From NCBI GenBank assembly GCA_027486035.1, contig JAIXPX010000037.1, positions 1-64,000 of the forward strand: 64,000 bases of DNA, in the 5' to 3' direction. The translations under genes and the position numbers were made by a program. Origin of the DNA: Erythrobacteraceae bacterium. GTDB taxonomy: Bacteria; Pseudomonadota; Alphaproteobacteria; Sphingomonadales; Sphingomonadaceae. Below the pieces are notes generated by a model. It saw nothing but the letters and a program-made list of their open reading frames with translations. It was not told where the DNA came from and did not search any database. Shown piece by piece: positions 51,808 to 60,951 of this stretch (positions are counted from its first letter, which is position 1; every line of letters begins with the position of its first letter).

Positions 51808-52251
51808 TTAATCGAACGCCGCCTCCGCGCCGCCGCGATTGGCGAACCAGCGGTTGCTCGCGGGCGTGAACAGCAAGACCACCGCCAGCAGCCCCAGCAC
51901 CAGCGAGGCCAGCCACGCCGCGTCGATCGCACCGCCCCCCGCGACCAGACGGATGGCGTCCGGCAGGTTCACCAGCTTTGCCACCCCGAGCACCGTCACC
52001 ATCCAGCGCGCAAAGCGCACCGCCGACAGCCACACCATCGCGACCGGAATGAGCGCGATCGACAATCGCGCGCTCAGCGTCACGATCGCCGCGTCGCGGG
52101 TCCAGACGATCTGCGGCACATATTGGCCCATATGGTTCTGGAACGCGGGAAGATCGCCCATTCCGTCGGCAAAGGCGACCAGCGCGGCGATCAGGAAGGC
52201 GGCCGCAAACAGGGTGATGTTGGCCGGACGCCGCCGGGAAAGCGGGATCAT
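51808..52251 (-). CDS. Hypothetical membrane protein
   Basis: A 147-residue protein with four hydrophobic segments (about 10-28, 50-73, 78-100 and 114-135). It starts where nadC ends (ATGA overlap) and is thus coupled to it. The family is not recognised. Confidence 0.65.
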   Translation of the reverse strand: MIPLSRRRPANITLFAAAFLIAALVAFADGMGDLPAFQNHMGQYVPQIVWTRDAAIVTLSARLSIALIPVAMVWLSAVRFARWMVTVLGVAKLVNLPDAIRLVAGGGAIDAAWLASLVLGLLAVVLLFTPASNRWFANRGGAEAAFD

Positions 52252-53120
52252 AGAGGCGTGAAATCCAGCCCGATATCGGCGGCGGGCGCGCTCTGGGTGA
52301 GGCGCCCGACCGAGATATAATCGACCCCGCTCGCCGCCTTCGCCGCGATGGTATCGAGGTTCACCCCCCCGCTCGCCTCGGTCGGCACGCGCCCGGCGAC
52401 GATTGCGACGGCCTCGGCGAGCGTGGCCGGGTCCATGTTGTCGAGCAGCAGATGGTGCGCGCCTGCCGCCAGCGCGGGCTCGATCTGGTCGAGCCGGTCG
52501 ACCTCGCAGATGATCCGCGCCACCCCCGCCTCGCGCGCCCGGCGCACCGCTTCGCCGACGCTTCCGGCGACCGCGACGTGATTGTCCTTGATCATCGCCG
52601 CATCCCACAGCCCCATGCGGTGGTTCTGCGCCCCGCCCTGCCGGGTGGCGTATTTTTCGAGGAAGCGCAGGCCGGGGATGGTCTTGCGGGTATCGAGCAG
52701 GGTGCAGGCCGGGTTCCCGCCCGGGCCCCGCATCGCGGTGACATAGGCCTGCGTCAGCGTGGCGATGCCCGAGAGGTGCTGGACAATGTTGAGCGCGCTG
52801 CGCTCGGCCGTCAGCAGCGCCCGCGCCAGCCCCTCGATGCGCATCAGATCGGTTCCGGCGGGCACCTTGTCGCCATCATGCACCAAGGTTTCGATGGTGC
52901 AGCCCGGATCGAGATGGCGGAAGAAAGCCTCGGCCAGCGGGAGCCCGGCCACGGTGATCGCGTCACGGCTGTCCATCACCCCCGCAAAGCGCGCGCCGGC
53001 CGGGATGACGCTTTCCGAGGTGACGTCATGCCCGCCGCCGGGAAGGCCCTCGCCAAGGTCTTCGGCGAGGGTTTCGCGGATGAATTTGGCGAGGTCGAAG
53101 CCGGGAAGGGTGAAGGTCAT
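52248..53120 (-). CDS. nadC: Nicotinate-nucleotide pyrophosphorylase (carboxylating)
   Basis: Quinolinate phosphoribosyltransferase of NAD synthesis, 290 residues. The substrate-binding motifs TAERSALNIVQHLSGIAT and LLDTRKTIPGLRFLEKYA are present, as are GAQNHRMGLWDAAMIKDNH and EASGGVNLDTI. It is the expected length. nadA and nadB are not beside it. Confidence 0.95.
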   Translation of the reverse strand: MTFTLPGFDLAKFIRETLAEDLGEGLPGGGHDVTSESVIPAGARFAGVMDSRDAITVAGLPLAEAFFRHLDPGCTIETLVHDGDKVPAGTDLMRIEGLARALLTAERSALNIVQHLSGIATLTQAYVTAMRGPGGNPACTLLDTRKTIPGLRFLEKYATRQGGAQNHRMGLWDAAMIKDNHVAVAGSVGEAVRRAREAGVARIICEVDRLDQIEPALAAGAHHLLLDNMDPATLAEAVAIVAGRVPTEASGGVNLDTIAAKAASGVDYISVGRLTQSAPAADIGLDFTPL

Positions 53121-53181
53121 GCGCCTTCCCTAGCCCTTGAAGCGGAGCTTAGTCGAGTGCGATGCTCACCCTCCGTCTCCT

Positions 53182-53209
53182 CGCCTCCCCGGGTCAAGCC
53201 CGGGCAGGC
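53182..53209. repeat. Half-copy of the CCCGGG palindromic element
   Basis: GCCT, then CCCGGGTCAAGCCCGGG, then AGGC. The 17-base core is the exact reverse complement of the core at 38879-38958. It lies between the nadC start and the LytTR regulator stop. Confidence 0.6.
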
Positions 53210-53219
53210 GCATTGGTCT

Positions 53220-54026
53220 TTAGTGGACGAACCTTGCCACCACATCCCGGTAGCTGCGGCTCACCTTCACCTCGGCGCCGCTCTCCAGGACCAGAAAGCA
53301 TTCGCCATTGGTGTGCGGCTTCACCTGCCGCACCAGATCGAGATTGACGATGGTCGAGCGGTGGACGCGCTGGAACTTCCTCGGGTCCAAGCGGCGTTCG
53401 AGATCCTTCATCGTCTCGCGCAGCACCAGCGAATTGTCGCCGGTGGAGATGATCATGTAATCGCCCGCTGCCTCGATATGCTCGATGGTGTCGACCTCGA
53501 CGCGGAAGATCTGGCCGCGGTCCTTGACGTTGATGAGCTTCTCGAAACGTCCCTCGCTCTCGGCTGCGGGAGCGGCGGTATCGACGAAGTCCGCCGCGCG
53601 TTCGGGCGCGACCTCGGCCAGCACGTCGAGCAATTGCCCGGCATCCTCGGCCGATTTCTTCTCGGCAAGCCGCTGGCGCACGCGCTCGATCGTGTCGGCG
53701 AGCTTCTGTTCGTCGACCGGCTTCATCAGGTAATTGACGGCATTGGCCTCGAAAGCGCGGATCGCGTGTTCCTCGTAGGCGGTGACGAAGACGAACAGCG
53801 GCGGTTCGATCTCCATCACGCCCTTGACCACGGAAAAGCCGTCGAAGCCGGGCATCTGGATATCGAGAAAGACGAGGTCGGGCTTCTCGGTCTTGATCTT
53901 GCGGATCGCCTCGCGGCCGTTGGCGCAGGTGTCGATAATCTCGACGTCCTCGAAGGCCTGGAGCCGCAGCTGGAGGCCCTGGATGGCGAGCTTCTCGTCG
54001 TCGACAAGGATGGTTCTGATGGTCAT
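53220..54026 (-). CDS. LytTR-family response regulator
   Basis: A 268-residue response regulator. The receiver domain has the phosphorylated Asp55 in VFLDIQMPGFDGFS; the C-terminal LytTR DNA-binding domain spans about 165-268 (FRVEVDTIEHIEAAGDYMII and the ending KVSRSYRDVVARFVH). It partners the histidine kinase gene upstream, which overlaps it by 4 bases. The regulon is not evident. Confidence 0.93.
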   Translation of the reverse strand: MTIRTILVDDEKLAIQGLQLRLQAFEDVEIIDTCANGREAIRKIKTEKPDLVFLDIQMPGFDGFSVVKGVMEIEPPLFVFVTAYEEHAIRAFEANAVNYLMKPVDEQKLADTIERVRQRLAEKKSAEDAGQLLDVLAEVAPERAADFVDTAAPAAESEGRFEKLINVKDRGQIFRVEVDTIEHIEAAGDYMIISTGDNSLVLRETMKDLERRLDPRKFQRVHRSTIVNLDLVRQVKPHTNGECFLVLESGAEVKVSRSYRDVVARFVH

Positions 54027-55246
54027 GCGGGGGTTCCGATGGTTCGTTGCGGGGGGTTGAGCGGGATGATGTTGGCGCTCCCGCCCGTCGCAGTCCCGAT
54101 GGCTGCCGAGGCGGTCGCTGCCCCTTCCTGGGCACTTGCGGCCCGAGTGAAGGGGATCTCGATCAAAACGGTGAAGCCGCCCCCAGCTTCGGATCGTGTT
54201 TCGAAAAGGTGGCTTTCTCCATAGGCCTGCTTCAGGCGATTACGTATGTTAGCAAGCCCGACGCCGGTGGAGACCGGGTGGCCGGGGGCCGGATCGGCGC
54301 TTTGCGTCAGGTAGTGCGGCAGATCGTCGGCTCCCGGCCCCGTATCCTCGACCGTCAGACGCAGGCGATCGCCGATCACCCGCGCGGTCAGCGAGATCTG
54401 CGCGCCTTCCTCCTGCGGGCTGACGGCATATTTGATCGCATTTTCGACCAGCGGCTGGAGCAGCATGGCGGGGAGCTGCGCATCCTTCGCGGCGTCCTCG
54501 ATCTCGATCTGGGTCCGCAGCCGCTCCTCGAAGCGCATCCGTTCGATGTCGAGATAGAGCTGCAAGGTCTCGATTTCCTGCGCCAGTGTCACCTGGCTGC
54601 CCGGCTCGGCGATCAGGGTGTGCCTGAGGAAGCCCGACAGGCGGGTGAGCATCGCATTGGCGGACTCGGTCTGCTTGAGCAGCACCAGAGTGGAGATCGA
54701 GTTCAGGGTGTTGAACAGGAAGTGCGGGTTGAGCTGGTAGCGCAGCATCGCGAGCTGCGCGGCGGTGGCCTGCGCCTCGAGCCGTTCGAGCCGGTCGGCC
54801 TGCCGTTCGATGGTGAGAAAGAAGTTGATCGCATAGTACAGCGCGCTCCACCCGCCCAGCATCGCCAGCGGCAGCGGGATGAGGCCGATCAGGCGCTGCG
54901 CGAAGGTCGTCTCGCGGCTGCCGGCGTAATAGACGCCCTGCACCCAGGCATCGATCGAGGCATGGAGCAGCACCGCCAGCATCAGCACCACCGCGGTCAG
55001 CCCCCAGGTGACGAGCGGCTGCTGCTCGATGAGCTTCCTGTAGATCACCGAAAGGATGAGGCTGATCGAAAAGCCGGTGATGGTGGTGACGAGGATCAGC
55101 GCCAGCAGGTCGAGCGGCTGCTGGTTGGCAAGGGCCGAGACGCCGCGCAGCAGGAAGGCCGCGCCCCAGCCAGCCAGCTGGAGGTTCCAGAACGCCCGGT
55201 TCTTGCTCGCAAAGAACGGCGCTGCCTGGATCTGGAGCACTGCCAT
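54023..55246 (-). CDS. LytS-type sensor histidine kinase
   Basis: A 407-residue membrane sensor with about four transmembrane helices in the first 160 residues, then the HisKA-like motif LRYQLNPHFLFNTLNSI (His about 174) and an HATPase domain with LLQPLVENAIKYAV (N-box) and VEDTGPGADDL. The arrangement is of the LytS/YehU type. Its stop overlaps the LytTR regulator start, so the two form a pair. Confidence 0.92.
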   Translation of the reverse strand: MAVLQIQAAPFFASKNRAFWNLQLAGWGAAFLLRGVSALANQQPLDLLALILVTTITGFSISLILSVIYRKLIEQQPLVTWGLTAVVLMLAVLLHASIDAWVQGVYYAGSRETTFAQRLIGLIPLPLAMLGGWSALYYAINFFLTIERQADRLERLEAQATAAQLAMLRYQLNPHFLFNTLNSISTLVLLKQTESANAMLTRLSGFLRHTLIAEPGSQVTLAQEIETLQLYLDIERMRFEERLRTQIEIEDAAKDAQLPAMLLQPLVENAIKYAVSPQEEGAQISLTARVIGDRLRLTVEDTGPGADDLPHYLTQSADPAPGHPVSTGVGLANIRNRLKQAYGESHLFETRSEAGGGFTVLIEIPFTRAASAQEGAATASAAIGTATGGSANIIPLNPPQRTIGTPA

Positions 55247-55304
55247 GATGGACGGGTCTAACGCATTTCGTCGCAGACGGCACCGGAAAATGCCGCGCTG
55301 GCCG

Positions 55305-56333
55305 CTACGGGGCCACGGCTCGGCGCAGGGATCGGCCGCGCGGCTTGCGCAGGACACCGCCGGACGGATCGATCTCGCGGCGGAAATGCCTGCGCCAGTC
55401 GGCCTTGCCCTCGCTTGCCATCAGGGCCTTTACCTGCGCGACCTCGGCGGCGATGCCTTTGGCGCGCTCGTCCCATCCGTCATGGCTGAGGCGCAGGCGA
55501 AGGCCGGCATCGTGCTTCGATCCCCAGCGGGTCATGAAGGTCACCGCAGCCTCGGGATCGTAGCCGGCATTGGCGAGCAGCCAGGGGATGATCCGGTCGG
55601 CCTCGCGCTCGATATGGCGCACGTTGCGGTCCGAGCGCCCGTTGCGGTCGAGCCAGGCATCGTGGCCCAGGACATTGTGGCCCAGCTCGTGGCCGAGAAC
55701 GGCAGCGAAGACGTCCTCCTCGGGGTAGCGGAAAGCCGGGAAGTCGATCCCGATCACCACGCGTGCGCCGTCGGCGACAGCCTTGCTGCCATCGCCCATC
55801 AGCTCGAAGCGGGTGGCGCAGACCGGGACCGGCGTGACGCGGGCGATGGCGCCGTCAGCGAAAGTCACCGCAATCCCGCCGCGCTCGGCAAGGGTGGCAT
55901 CGACATGGTCATGCGCGCGAACCAGCCGCGTCCAGTCCATCGCCTCGCGGGCGGGGACGCTGTGGGGATCGAACTGTTCGAGCAACACCACCTCGCGGTT
56001 GCGGGTGAATGCGCCCGACAGCGCCGCCGGAGAGCCGCGCGCGGCGGTCTGCACCGCGAAATCGCCCTTGAAGCCAAGCGCGCGGCGGGCGATGCCGGGG
56101 GCGCTATAGCTCGCCATGTCCTGCAATTGCAGGCCGATCGCCGGGATCACCCTGGGGCAGAAGGCGGCATTGCCCCGGGCGAGGGTCCAGCCCACGTCCT
56201 GAAGCCGCTGGTCGGCGTCCTGGTAGCGCCCGATCGCGGCGCGCTCGGCGGCATGGTCGATCGGCGGCGACGGCGGCGGCGTGCTGGCATGAAGCGGCGC
56301 GGCGACAAGCAGCAGCGCCGCAAGGGCCCGCAT
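55305..56333 (-). CDS. M48-type zinc peptidase, periplasmic
   Basis: A 342-residue exported protein. The signal peptide ends at about residue 16 (PLHAS). The zinc site is GHELGHN (His215, Glu216, His219), and a later Glu in HIEREADRIIPWLL may be the third ligand. The region before it lacks the TPR and membrane features of HtpX. It starts inside the stop codon of the DsbA-like gene upstream, so the two are coupled. The substrate is unknown. Confidence 0.78.
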   Translation of the reverse strand: MRALAALLLVAAPLHASTPPPSPPIDHAAERAAIGRYQDADQRLQDVGWTLARGNAAFCPRVIPAIGLQLQDMASYSAPGIARRALGFKGDFAVQTAARGSPAALSGAFTRNREVVLLEQFDPHSVPAREAMDWTRLVRAHDHVDATLAERGGIAVTFADGAIARVTPVPVCATRFELMGDGSKAVADGARVVIGIDFPAFRYPEEDVFAAVLGHELGHNVLGHDAWLDRNGRSDRNVRHIEREADRIIPWLLANAGYDPEAAVTFMTRWGSKHDAGLRLRLSHDGWDERAKGIAAEVAQVKALMASEGKADWRRHFRREIDPSGGVLRKPRGRSLRRAVAP

Positions 56334-57037
56334 CAGCTCTGCGCGCCCGCTTCGGCGACGGCTGCCTTGAGCCGTTCGTAGCCGACCGCCCCGCCGAAGG
56401 GCTTCTTGCCCGCGATCCATGCCGGCGTGCCGGTGAAGCCGAGCGCGCGGGCGTGATCGAGGTTGCGCGCGATCTCGCCCGAGACCGCCTCCGAGGCCGC
56501 ATCGCGCTGCGCCCGCGCCATGTCGAGCCCCGCCGCCCGCGCCGCAGCCTCGACATCGCGGGTTGCGAACATGGCATCGTGGAAGGCCGCGTACTTGCCC
56601 TGCAGGCCCGCTGCGAGCGCCATGCGCGAGGCGACGTCCGAGCCCTCGAAGATCGGCCATTCGCGGATCACCACCTTGAGATCCGGATCCTCGGCGATCA
56701 TCCGGTTCAGATCCTTGAGGCTCGCCGCGCAATAGGGGCAGTTGTAATCGGTGAACTCGACCAGCACTGTCTTGCCCTGCGGATTGCCGAGCACCACGCC
56801 GGGGAAGGGCTCGAACACCGCGCTGCCCATCTGCGCGAGGCGCTTGGCGGCTTCCTGCTCCTCGTAGGCCTGGGCCATCTGCGGCAGCAGATCGGGATTA
56901 TCGAGCATGAAGCTGCGGGTGCGGTTGTCGGCCAGCCCCGAATAGGACCAGATCGCCGCCCCGAGGAAGCCGAAGGTCAGCGCCAGCAACGCCGTCAGCA
57001 GCGAATGGCGCAAGGTGGAATTCGGTTGCGAGGACAT
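56333..57037 (-). CDS. DsbA-like thiol-disulfide oxidoreductase
   Basis: A 234-residue membrane-anchored thioredoxin-fold protein. There is an N-terminal helix (about 12-32) and the redox motif CPYC (Cys100, Cys103) in FTDYNCPYCAASL, with a cis-Pro loop in GFTGTPAWIAG. It belongs to the DsbA/thioredoxin_4 group that forms disulfides in exported proteins. It is flanked by two M48-type proteases on the same strand, which suggests a joint envelope protein-quality function (inference). Confidence 0.86.
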   Translation of the reverse strand: MSSQPNSTLRHSLLTALLALTFGFLGAAIWSYSGLADNRTRSFMLDNPDLLPQMAQAYEEQEAAKRLAQMGSAVFEPFPGVVLGNPQGKTVLVEFTDYNCPYCAASLKDLNRMIAEDPDLKVVIREWPIFEGSDVASRMALAAGLQGKYAAFHDAMFATRDVEAAARAAGLDMARAQRDAASEAVSGEIARNLDHARALGFTGTPAWIAGKKPFGGAVGYERLKAAVAEAGAQS

Positions 57038-57072
57038 GGCGCGCTTTCTGTGAGGATGATCCGGAAGGCTGG

Positions 57073-58440
57073 CTAGCGCTTCTTCCTCACCCGTTCCAGT
57101 TCCGCGCGCGCTTCGAGCGCGACGTCCTGCGCGCGGATCCAGTCGGGCGAACCATAGGGCAGCCCCGCCTCGGCGGCCTGCGCGTTCTGGAGCGCCTGGG
57201 GGTAGAGCCGGTTCATCACCTGCTGTTCGGCGCTGGCCAGGCGCGCGCGCGGCATGTCGCCGCGGGCCTCGTAGACCACCCCGAGCTGATACCACGCAAA
57301 GGGGTTGTAGCGATCGCGCTGCACCGAGGCGCGCAGGACGTTTTCAGCCTCGGGGAAATTGGCCGGATCCTCGGTCGCGATCAGCGCATGGCCGAGCATT
57401 CCGGCGATCAGCGGATGGGCCAGCGTCAGCTCGACCGCGCGGCGCAGCGGCACCAGCGCGTCCCTCGGCCGCCCGGATTCGAGCAGCACCTGCCCCTTCA
57501 ATTCAAGGAACCACGGATTGTCCGGCTCGGCCGCAAGCAGCGCGTCGGTCTCCGCGAGCGCGAGATCGACCCGCGCGTCCTTGTGATAGGCATAGGCGCG
57601 GGCATAATGCGCGGGGATGCTCTTGTCCCTGAGCGGGAAGGCATTGAGCGTCCGGCGCGGCTCGGAGAGATAGCCCGACAGCTTCGCCTTGGCCCGCACG
57701 AACCGCTCCTGAAGACCCGCATCGGGCACGGCGTCCCACGAGGGGGAATCATCGAGCAACCCGCGCAGCACCTGGATCCGGTCGCCGGTCAGCGGGTGGG
57801 TGCGCGAATAGGCGGCCTCGTCGGCCTGGCTGTAGCCCGAACGGATCTCGTTGCCGCGCAGCTTCTCGAAGAAGGCGATCATGCCCTTCCCGCTGATCCC
57901 CGCCCCCGAAAGATAGCGCACCCCGGCAAGATCGGTGGCGGCTTCCTGATCGCGGTTGAAGGACAGGAAGCTGCCCATCGCGGCCTGCTGTCCGGCAGCA
58001 ATCACCCCCATCCCCGCCTCGCCCGCCCCGGCCAGCACCGCGCCCACGCCGAGCAGCAGGGAGAGAATCGAGATGCCGTTGGCTGCCTTGATCCGCTCGT
58101 CGAACCGCACCGCGTGGCCGGCGGTGATGTGACCAAGCTCGTGGGCGAGAACGCCCTGCACCTCGTTGGCGCTGGTGGCGGCCTCGATCAGGCCGGTATG
58201 GACATAGATCACCTGCCCGCCGGCGACGAAAGCATTGATCGAGGGGTCGTTGATCAGCACCACCTCGACATTGCCCGGCTCGAGCTCGCTCGCCTCGACC
58301 AGCGGGGCCAGCATGTCCTTCAGGAGCTGCTCGGTCTCGGCGTCGCGCAGCATGGATTGCGCCGCGACCGGCTTGGCCGCCACGGCAAGGCTGGCGAGCA
58401 GGGCAAGGAGATAGGCCAGAAAAAGGGAGCGACCGCGCAT
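57073..58440 (-). CDS. M48 metalloprotease with TPR repeats (BepA/YfgC-like)
   Basis: A 455-residue periplasmic protein. The signal peptide ends VAAQ (about 28). The protease domain has LAHELGHITAGHA (His100, Glu101, His104) and NRDQEAATDLAG for the third ligand. The C-terminal 200 residues are tetratricopeptide-like (DARVDLALAETDALLAAEPD, then ALVPLRRAVELTLAHPLIAG). The combination is that of BepA/YfgC, which acts on misassembled outer-membrane proteins such as LptD. Confidence 0.9.
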   Translation of the reverse strand: MRGRSLFLAYLLALLASLAVAAKPVAAQSMLRDAETEQLLKDMLAPLVEASELEPGNVEVVLINDPSINAFVAGGQVIYVHTGLIEAATSANEVQGVLAHELGHITAGHAVRFDERIKAANGISILSLLLGVGAVLAGAGEAGMGVIAAGQQAAMGSFLSFNRDQEAATDLAGVRYLSGAGISGKGMIAFFEKLRGNEIRSGYSQADEAAYSRTHPLTGDRIQVLRGLLDDSPSWDAVPDAGLQERFVRAKAKLSGYLSEPRRTLNAFPLRDKSIPAHYARAYAYHKDARVDLALAETDALLAAEPDNPWFLELKGQVLLESGRPRDALVPLRRAVELTLAHPLIAGMLGHALIATEDPANFPEAENVLRASVQRDRYNPFAWYQLGVVYEARGDMPRARLASAEQQVMNRLYPQALQNAQAAEAGLPYGSPDWIRAQDVALEARAELERVRKKR

Positions 58441-58523
58441 TGCGGCGCGATCCTACTGCGATCCCGCCTGAACGCAATCTTAAGCGGGAGCTTTGGATCG
58501 CGCTTGTGCGCGATGCAGGCCCC

Positions 58524-60395
58524 CTACCCTACGACCTTCCTTGCCGCGCGCTCGAGCAGGACAATGTCCTCGGGCACTTCGGCGACGATCTGGGCGCAGC
58601 CGATCTCGTCGCGGCGCACCAGCGCCAGCGCGAATTCGGGGCCGGCCCCGTCGAGCTCGTCGAGCGTCAGCGCCTCCAGCGCGCGCAGCGCCTTGGCGAG
58701 CGCCTCGCGCACCGACACCGCGTCCTCGACAGGCTTGTCCTGTCCTCCGCGGCGCAGCTCGCGCTCGGCCCTGACGATCGCCTTCACCCCGCCCACGGTC
58801 CGGGAGAGGAAACCCGCGAGGCTCCCGCATGCGAGCCCGAGGCGGTGGGCATGGGTCAGCACCGCGGCATATTCGGTGAGGCGCGTCTTGTCGTAGTCCG
58901 GCCCGAAGACGAGCTTGACCACCGGCGTCATCGGCGCGCGTTCCTGCACCACGAGCCCGGCATCGGCGATCAGTGCGGCATATTCCTCGGGCGCGGCCTG
59001 TGCGGCGAGCGAGAAATCATAGGCGCGGCTGACGGCGGCATAGAGCGCCGAGCGGCTGCGATCCTCGGTGCTGTCGGCCGCCCGGGCGAGGTCGCGCGCG
59101 GCGGCAAGCCAATCATGGAGCGCGCCGGTTTGGGCCGGATCACCGGCAAGGCCCTGCGGCCCTTCGCCGGTCCCTTCGGCATCGCGAGCGGTGCCATCCA
59201 TGCCGGGATCACGGGTCTCGCGAGCGAGGTCTCCGGCCACCAGCGCCGGATCGGAGACGCCAGCGGACACGGGCGCATCCTCTGGCATACCAAGGTCCGC
59301 GAGGGGCGTTGCGGGAAAGGCGGGCAAGCTGAGGGGTTCGAAGCCGCTTTCGCCATCCGCCCCCTCGTCCGTCCCCCGGGCCGATGCGAATTCCGGCGCG
59401 AAACCGGGCGTGTATTCCACCGGCACCGGCGCGGGCGCAGGCGCAGGGGGAGCATAGTCCACCGGCACCGCCAGGCGGTTGAGCGCGGTCAGGTCGATCG
59501 CCTTCTTGAACGGTGTCTCGATATAGTCGGCAAGGCTGGCGAAGTTGTAACCGGCGCTTTCATCCTCGACCTCCTCCTCGTACTCATCCTCGTCGAGGTC
59601 GAAGGCGCTGAAGTCGGGGAACGCGCCGTCCTCGTCGTCCTCGTCGGCTGCCGCCGCGCCGTAGCCGGCATCCATGGCATAGCGGTCCGCAAGGCTGGCA
59701 AATCGCGGCGCCGGGTGCGGCGCGGGGGCCGGTGCCGGCGCGGGGGCCTGTTCGCCAGCCGCTTCGGCGGCCAGCTCCAGCGCGCCATCCAGTTCGAGCG
59801 CCTGATCGATCTCGAGCAGCAGCTCGTCAGCGGTGAGCTGATCGGCCATCTCCTTCCAGTTGATGACGCCGTAGATGTAGTCGATCGTCCGGTCGTCGCT
59901 CGAATAGGGCAGCAGAATGCCGCGATAGAGCAGCGCGAGGCCCGCGTGATTGACGAACTCGGCCTCGAACCCGATCGGCGCCTGGTGGGCGAGGATCTGC
60001 ATGTAATGGTCGGTGATGCGGCTCAGAAGCGAGCGGGATGGCACGTCCGACAGGCGGTCGATGATGCCGACCGCGCCGCATTCCACGCCCAGCTTGTCGC
60101 CGAGAAAGCGCACTGCCGGATTGCCGGGCCCTTCGGTGAAGTCGAGGAGCACCGAATGGGGGCCGAATTCGGCGATGTCGGCCGGATCGAGATCGGTAAT
60201 GTTGGGGAACTCCCTGTCGCCCGCAAGGCCCGCCCAGTGGTTGTAGGCGCGCACCTGCATCCGGCGCGCGGCGCTCCCGATCAGTTCGGGCGGCACATCG
60301 TGGAACTGCGGCGAATCCGCAGCCTCATCCTCGAATGCGTCCCAGGCCCGGTCCGCCTGTCCATCGGGATCAAATGTGCCGCGCAGAGTATCCAT
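58524..60395 (-). CDS. Hypothetical protein with N-terminal PAS-like domain
   Basis: A 623-residue cytosolic protein. About residues 20-180 resemble the alphaproteobacterial PAS_5 domain (NHWAGLAGDREFPNITDLDP and later VRFLGDKLGVECGAVGIIDR). The middle has [11 protein letters not shown] and very acidic stretches (DEDDEDGAFPDFS) and is probably disordered. The C-terminal 200 residues are helical and Ala-rich. No output domain is recognised. I chose the ATG at 60395 rather than one 63 bases upstream because it gives a compact N terminus. Confidence 0.72.
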   Translation of the reverse strand: MDTLRGTFDPDGQADRAWDAFEDEAADSPQFHDVPPELIGSAARRMQVRAYNHWAGLAGDREFPNITDLDPADIAEFGPHSVLLDFTEGPGNPAVRFLGDKLGVECGAVGIIDRLSDVPSRSLLSRITDHYMQILAHQAPIGFEAEFVNHAGLALLYRGILLPYSSDDRTIDYIYGVINWKEMADQLTADELLLEIDQALELDGALELAAEAAGEQAPAPAPAPAPHPAPRFASLADRYAMDAGYGAAAADEDDEDGAFPDFSAFDLDEDEYEEEVEDESAGYNFASLADYIETPFKKAIDLTALNRLAVPVDYAPPAPAPAPVPVEYTPGFAPEFASARGTDEGADGESGFEPLSLPAFPATPLADLGMPEDAPVSAGVSDPALVAGDLARETRDPGMDGTARDAEGTGEGPQGLAGDPAQTGALHDWLAAARDLARAADSTEDRSRSALYAAVSRAYDFSLAAQAAPEEYAALIADAGLVVQERAPMTPVVKLVFGPDYDKTRLTEYAAVLTHAHRLGLACGSLAGFLSRTVGGVKAIVRAERELRRGGQDKPVEDAVSVREALAKALRALEALTLDELDGAGPEFALALVRRDEIGCAQIVAEVPEDIVLLERAARKVVG

Positions 60396-60510
60396 CGCCG
60401 TATGTTCCGCCCTGTGGTGAACGAGTGTCGGCCCGTTCTGGCGGTGCGTGGTAAACATCCCGTTAAGTGACGGGAGAAATGTTGGAATCCGGGCCCGGGC
60501 TGGTGCTGGC

Positions 60511-60951
60511 CTAGAGGAAATACCGCATCCTGATCGTGAGCCGGCTGGTGCCTTCGCCGAGGGCGAGGACCGCGTCGGTGAACCGGGGCGGGGCCATCTT
60601 CACCGGCGCATCGCGCGAGAAGCCGTAGCCTTCCTTGGGCATCATCCCCATCGCGCGGTCGGCCTTGCCGTTGTCGTTCTCGTCATGCAGCAGCGCGATC
60701 GCATACTGCCCCGGCTTCACGCCGGTGAAGCGGATCTCGACCTTGCCGCTGGCGGGCACCACGGTGCGGAAGGCGGACGGGTCCTTGATGCATTTGGGGA
60801 AGATGTCGGCGCGGGTGGTCATGCAGGCGCGCACCACGCCCTTGTTCGACCGCAGGTCGGTGACGGTGATCACCACCTCGCCCGCCTGCGCCGGGGCCGC
60901 GGCAGCAAGCGAGGCGGCGAGCCCCGCACAGAGAAGGCCGGGCGCCCTCAT
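60511..60951 (-). CDS. DUF2141 protein, exported
   Basis: A 146-residue protein with signal peptide (ending APAQA, about 23). The mature part matches DUF2141: VVITVTDLRSNKGVVRACMT, then FTGVKPGQYAIALLHDENDN and GYGFSRDAPVKMAPPRFTDA. The family is a small beta-sandwich of unknown function. ATGA overlap couples it to the sterol-desaturase gene. Confidence 0.88.
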   Translation of the reverse strand: MRAPGLLCAGLAASLAAAAPAQAGEVVITVTDLRSNKGVVRACMTTRADIFPKCIKDPSAFRTVVPASGKVEIRFTGVKPGQYAIALLHDENDNGKADRAMGMMPKEGYGFSRDAPVKMAPPRFTDAVLALGEGTSRLTIRMRYFL

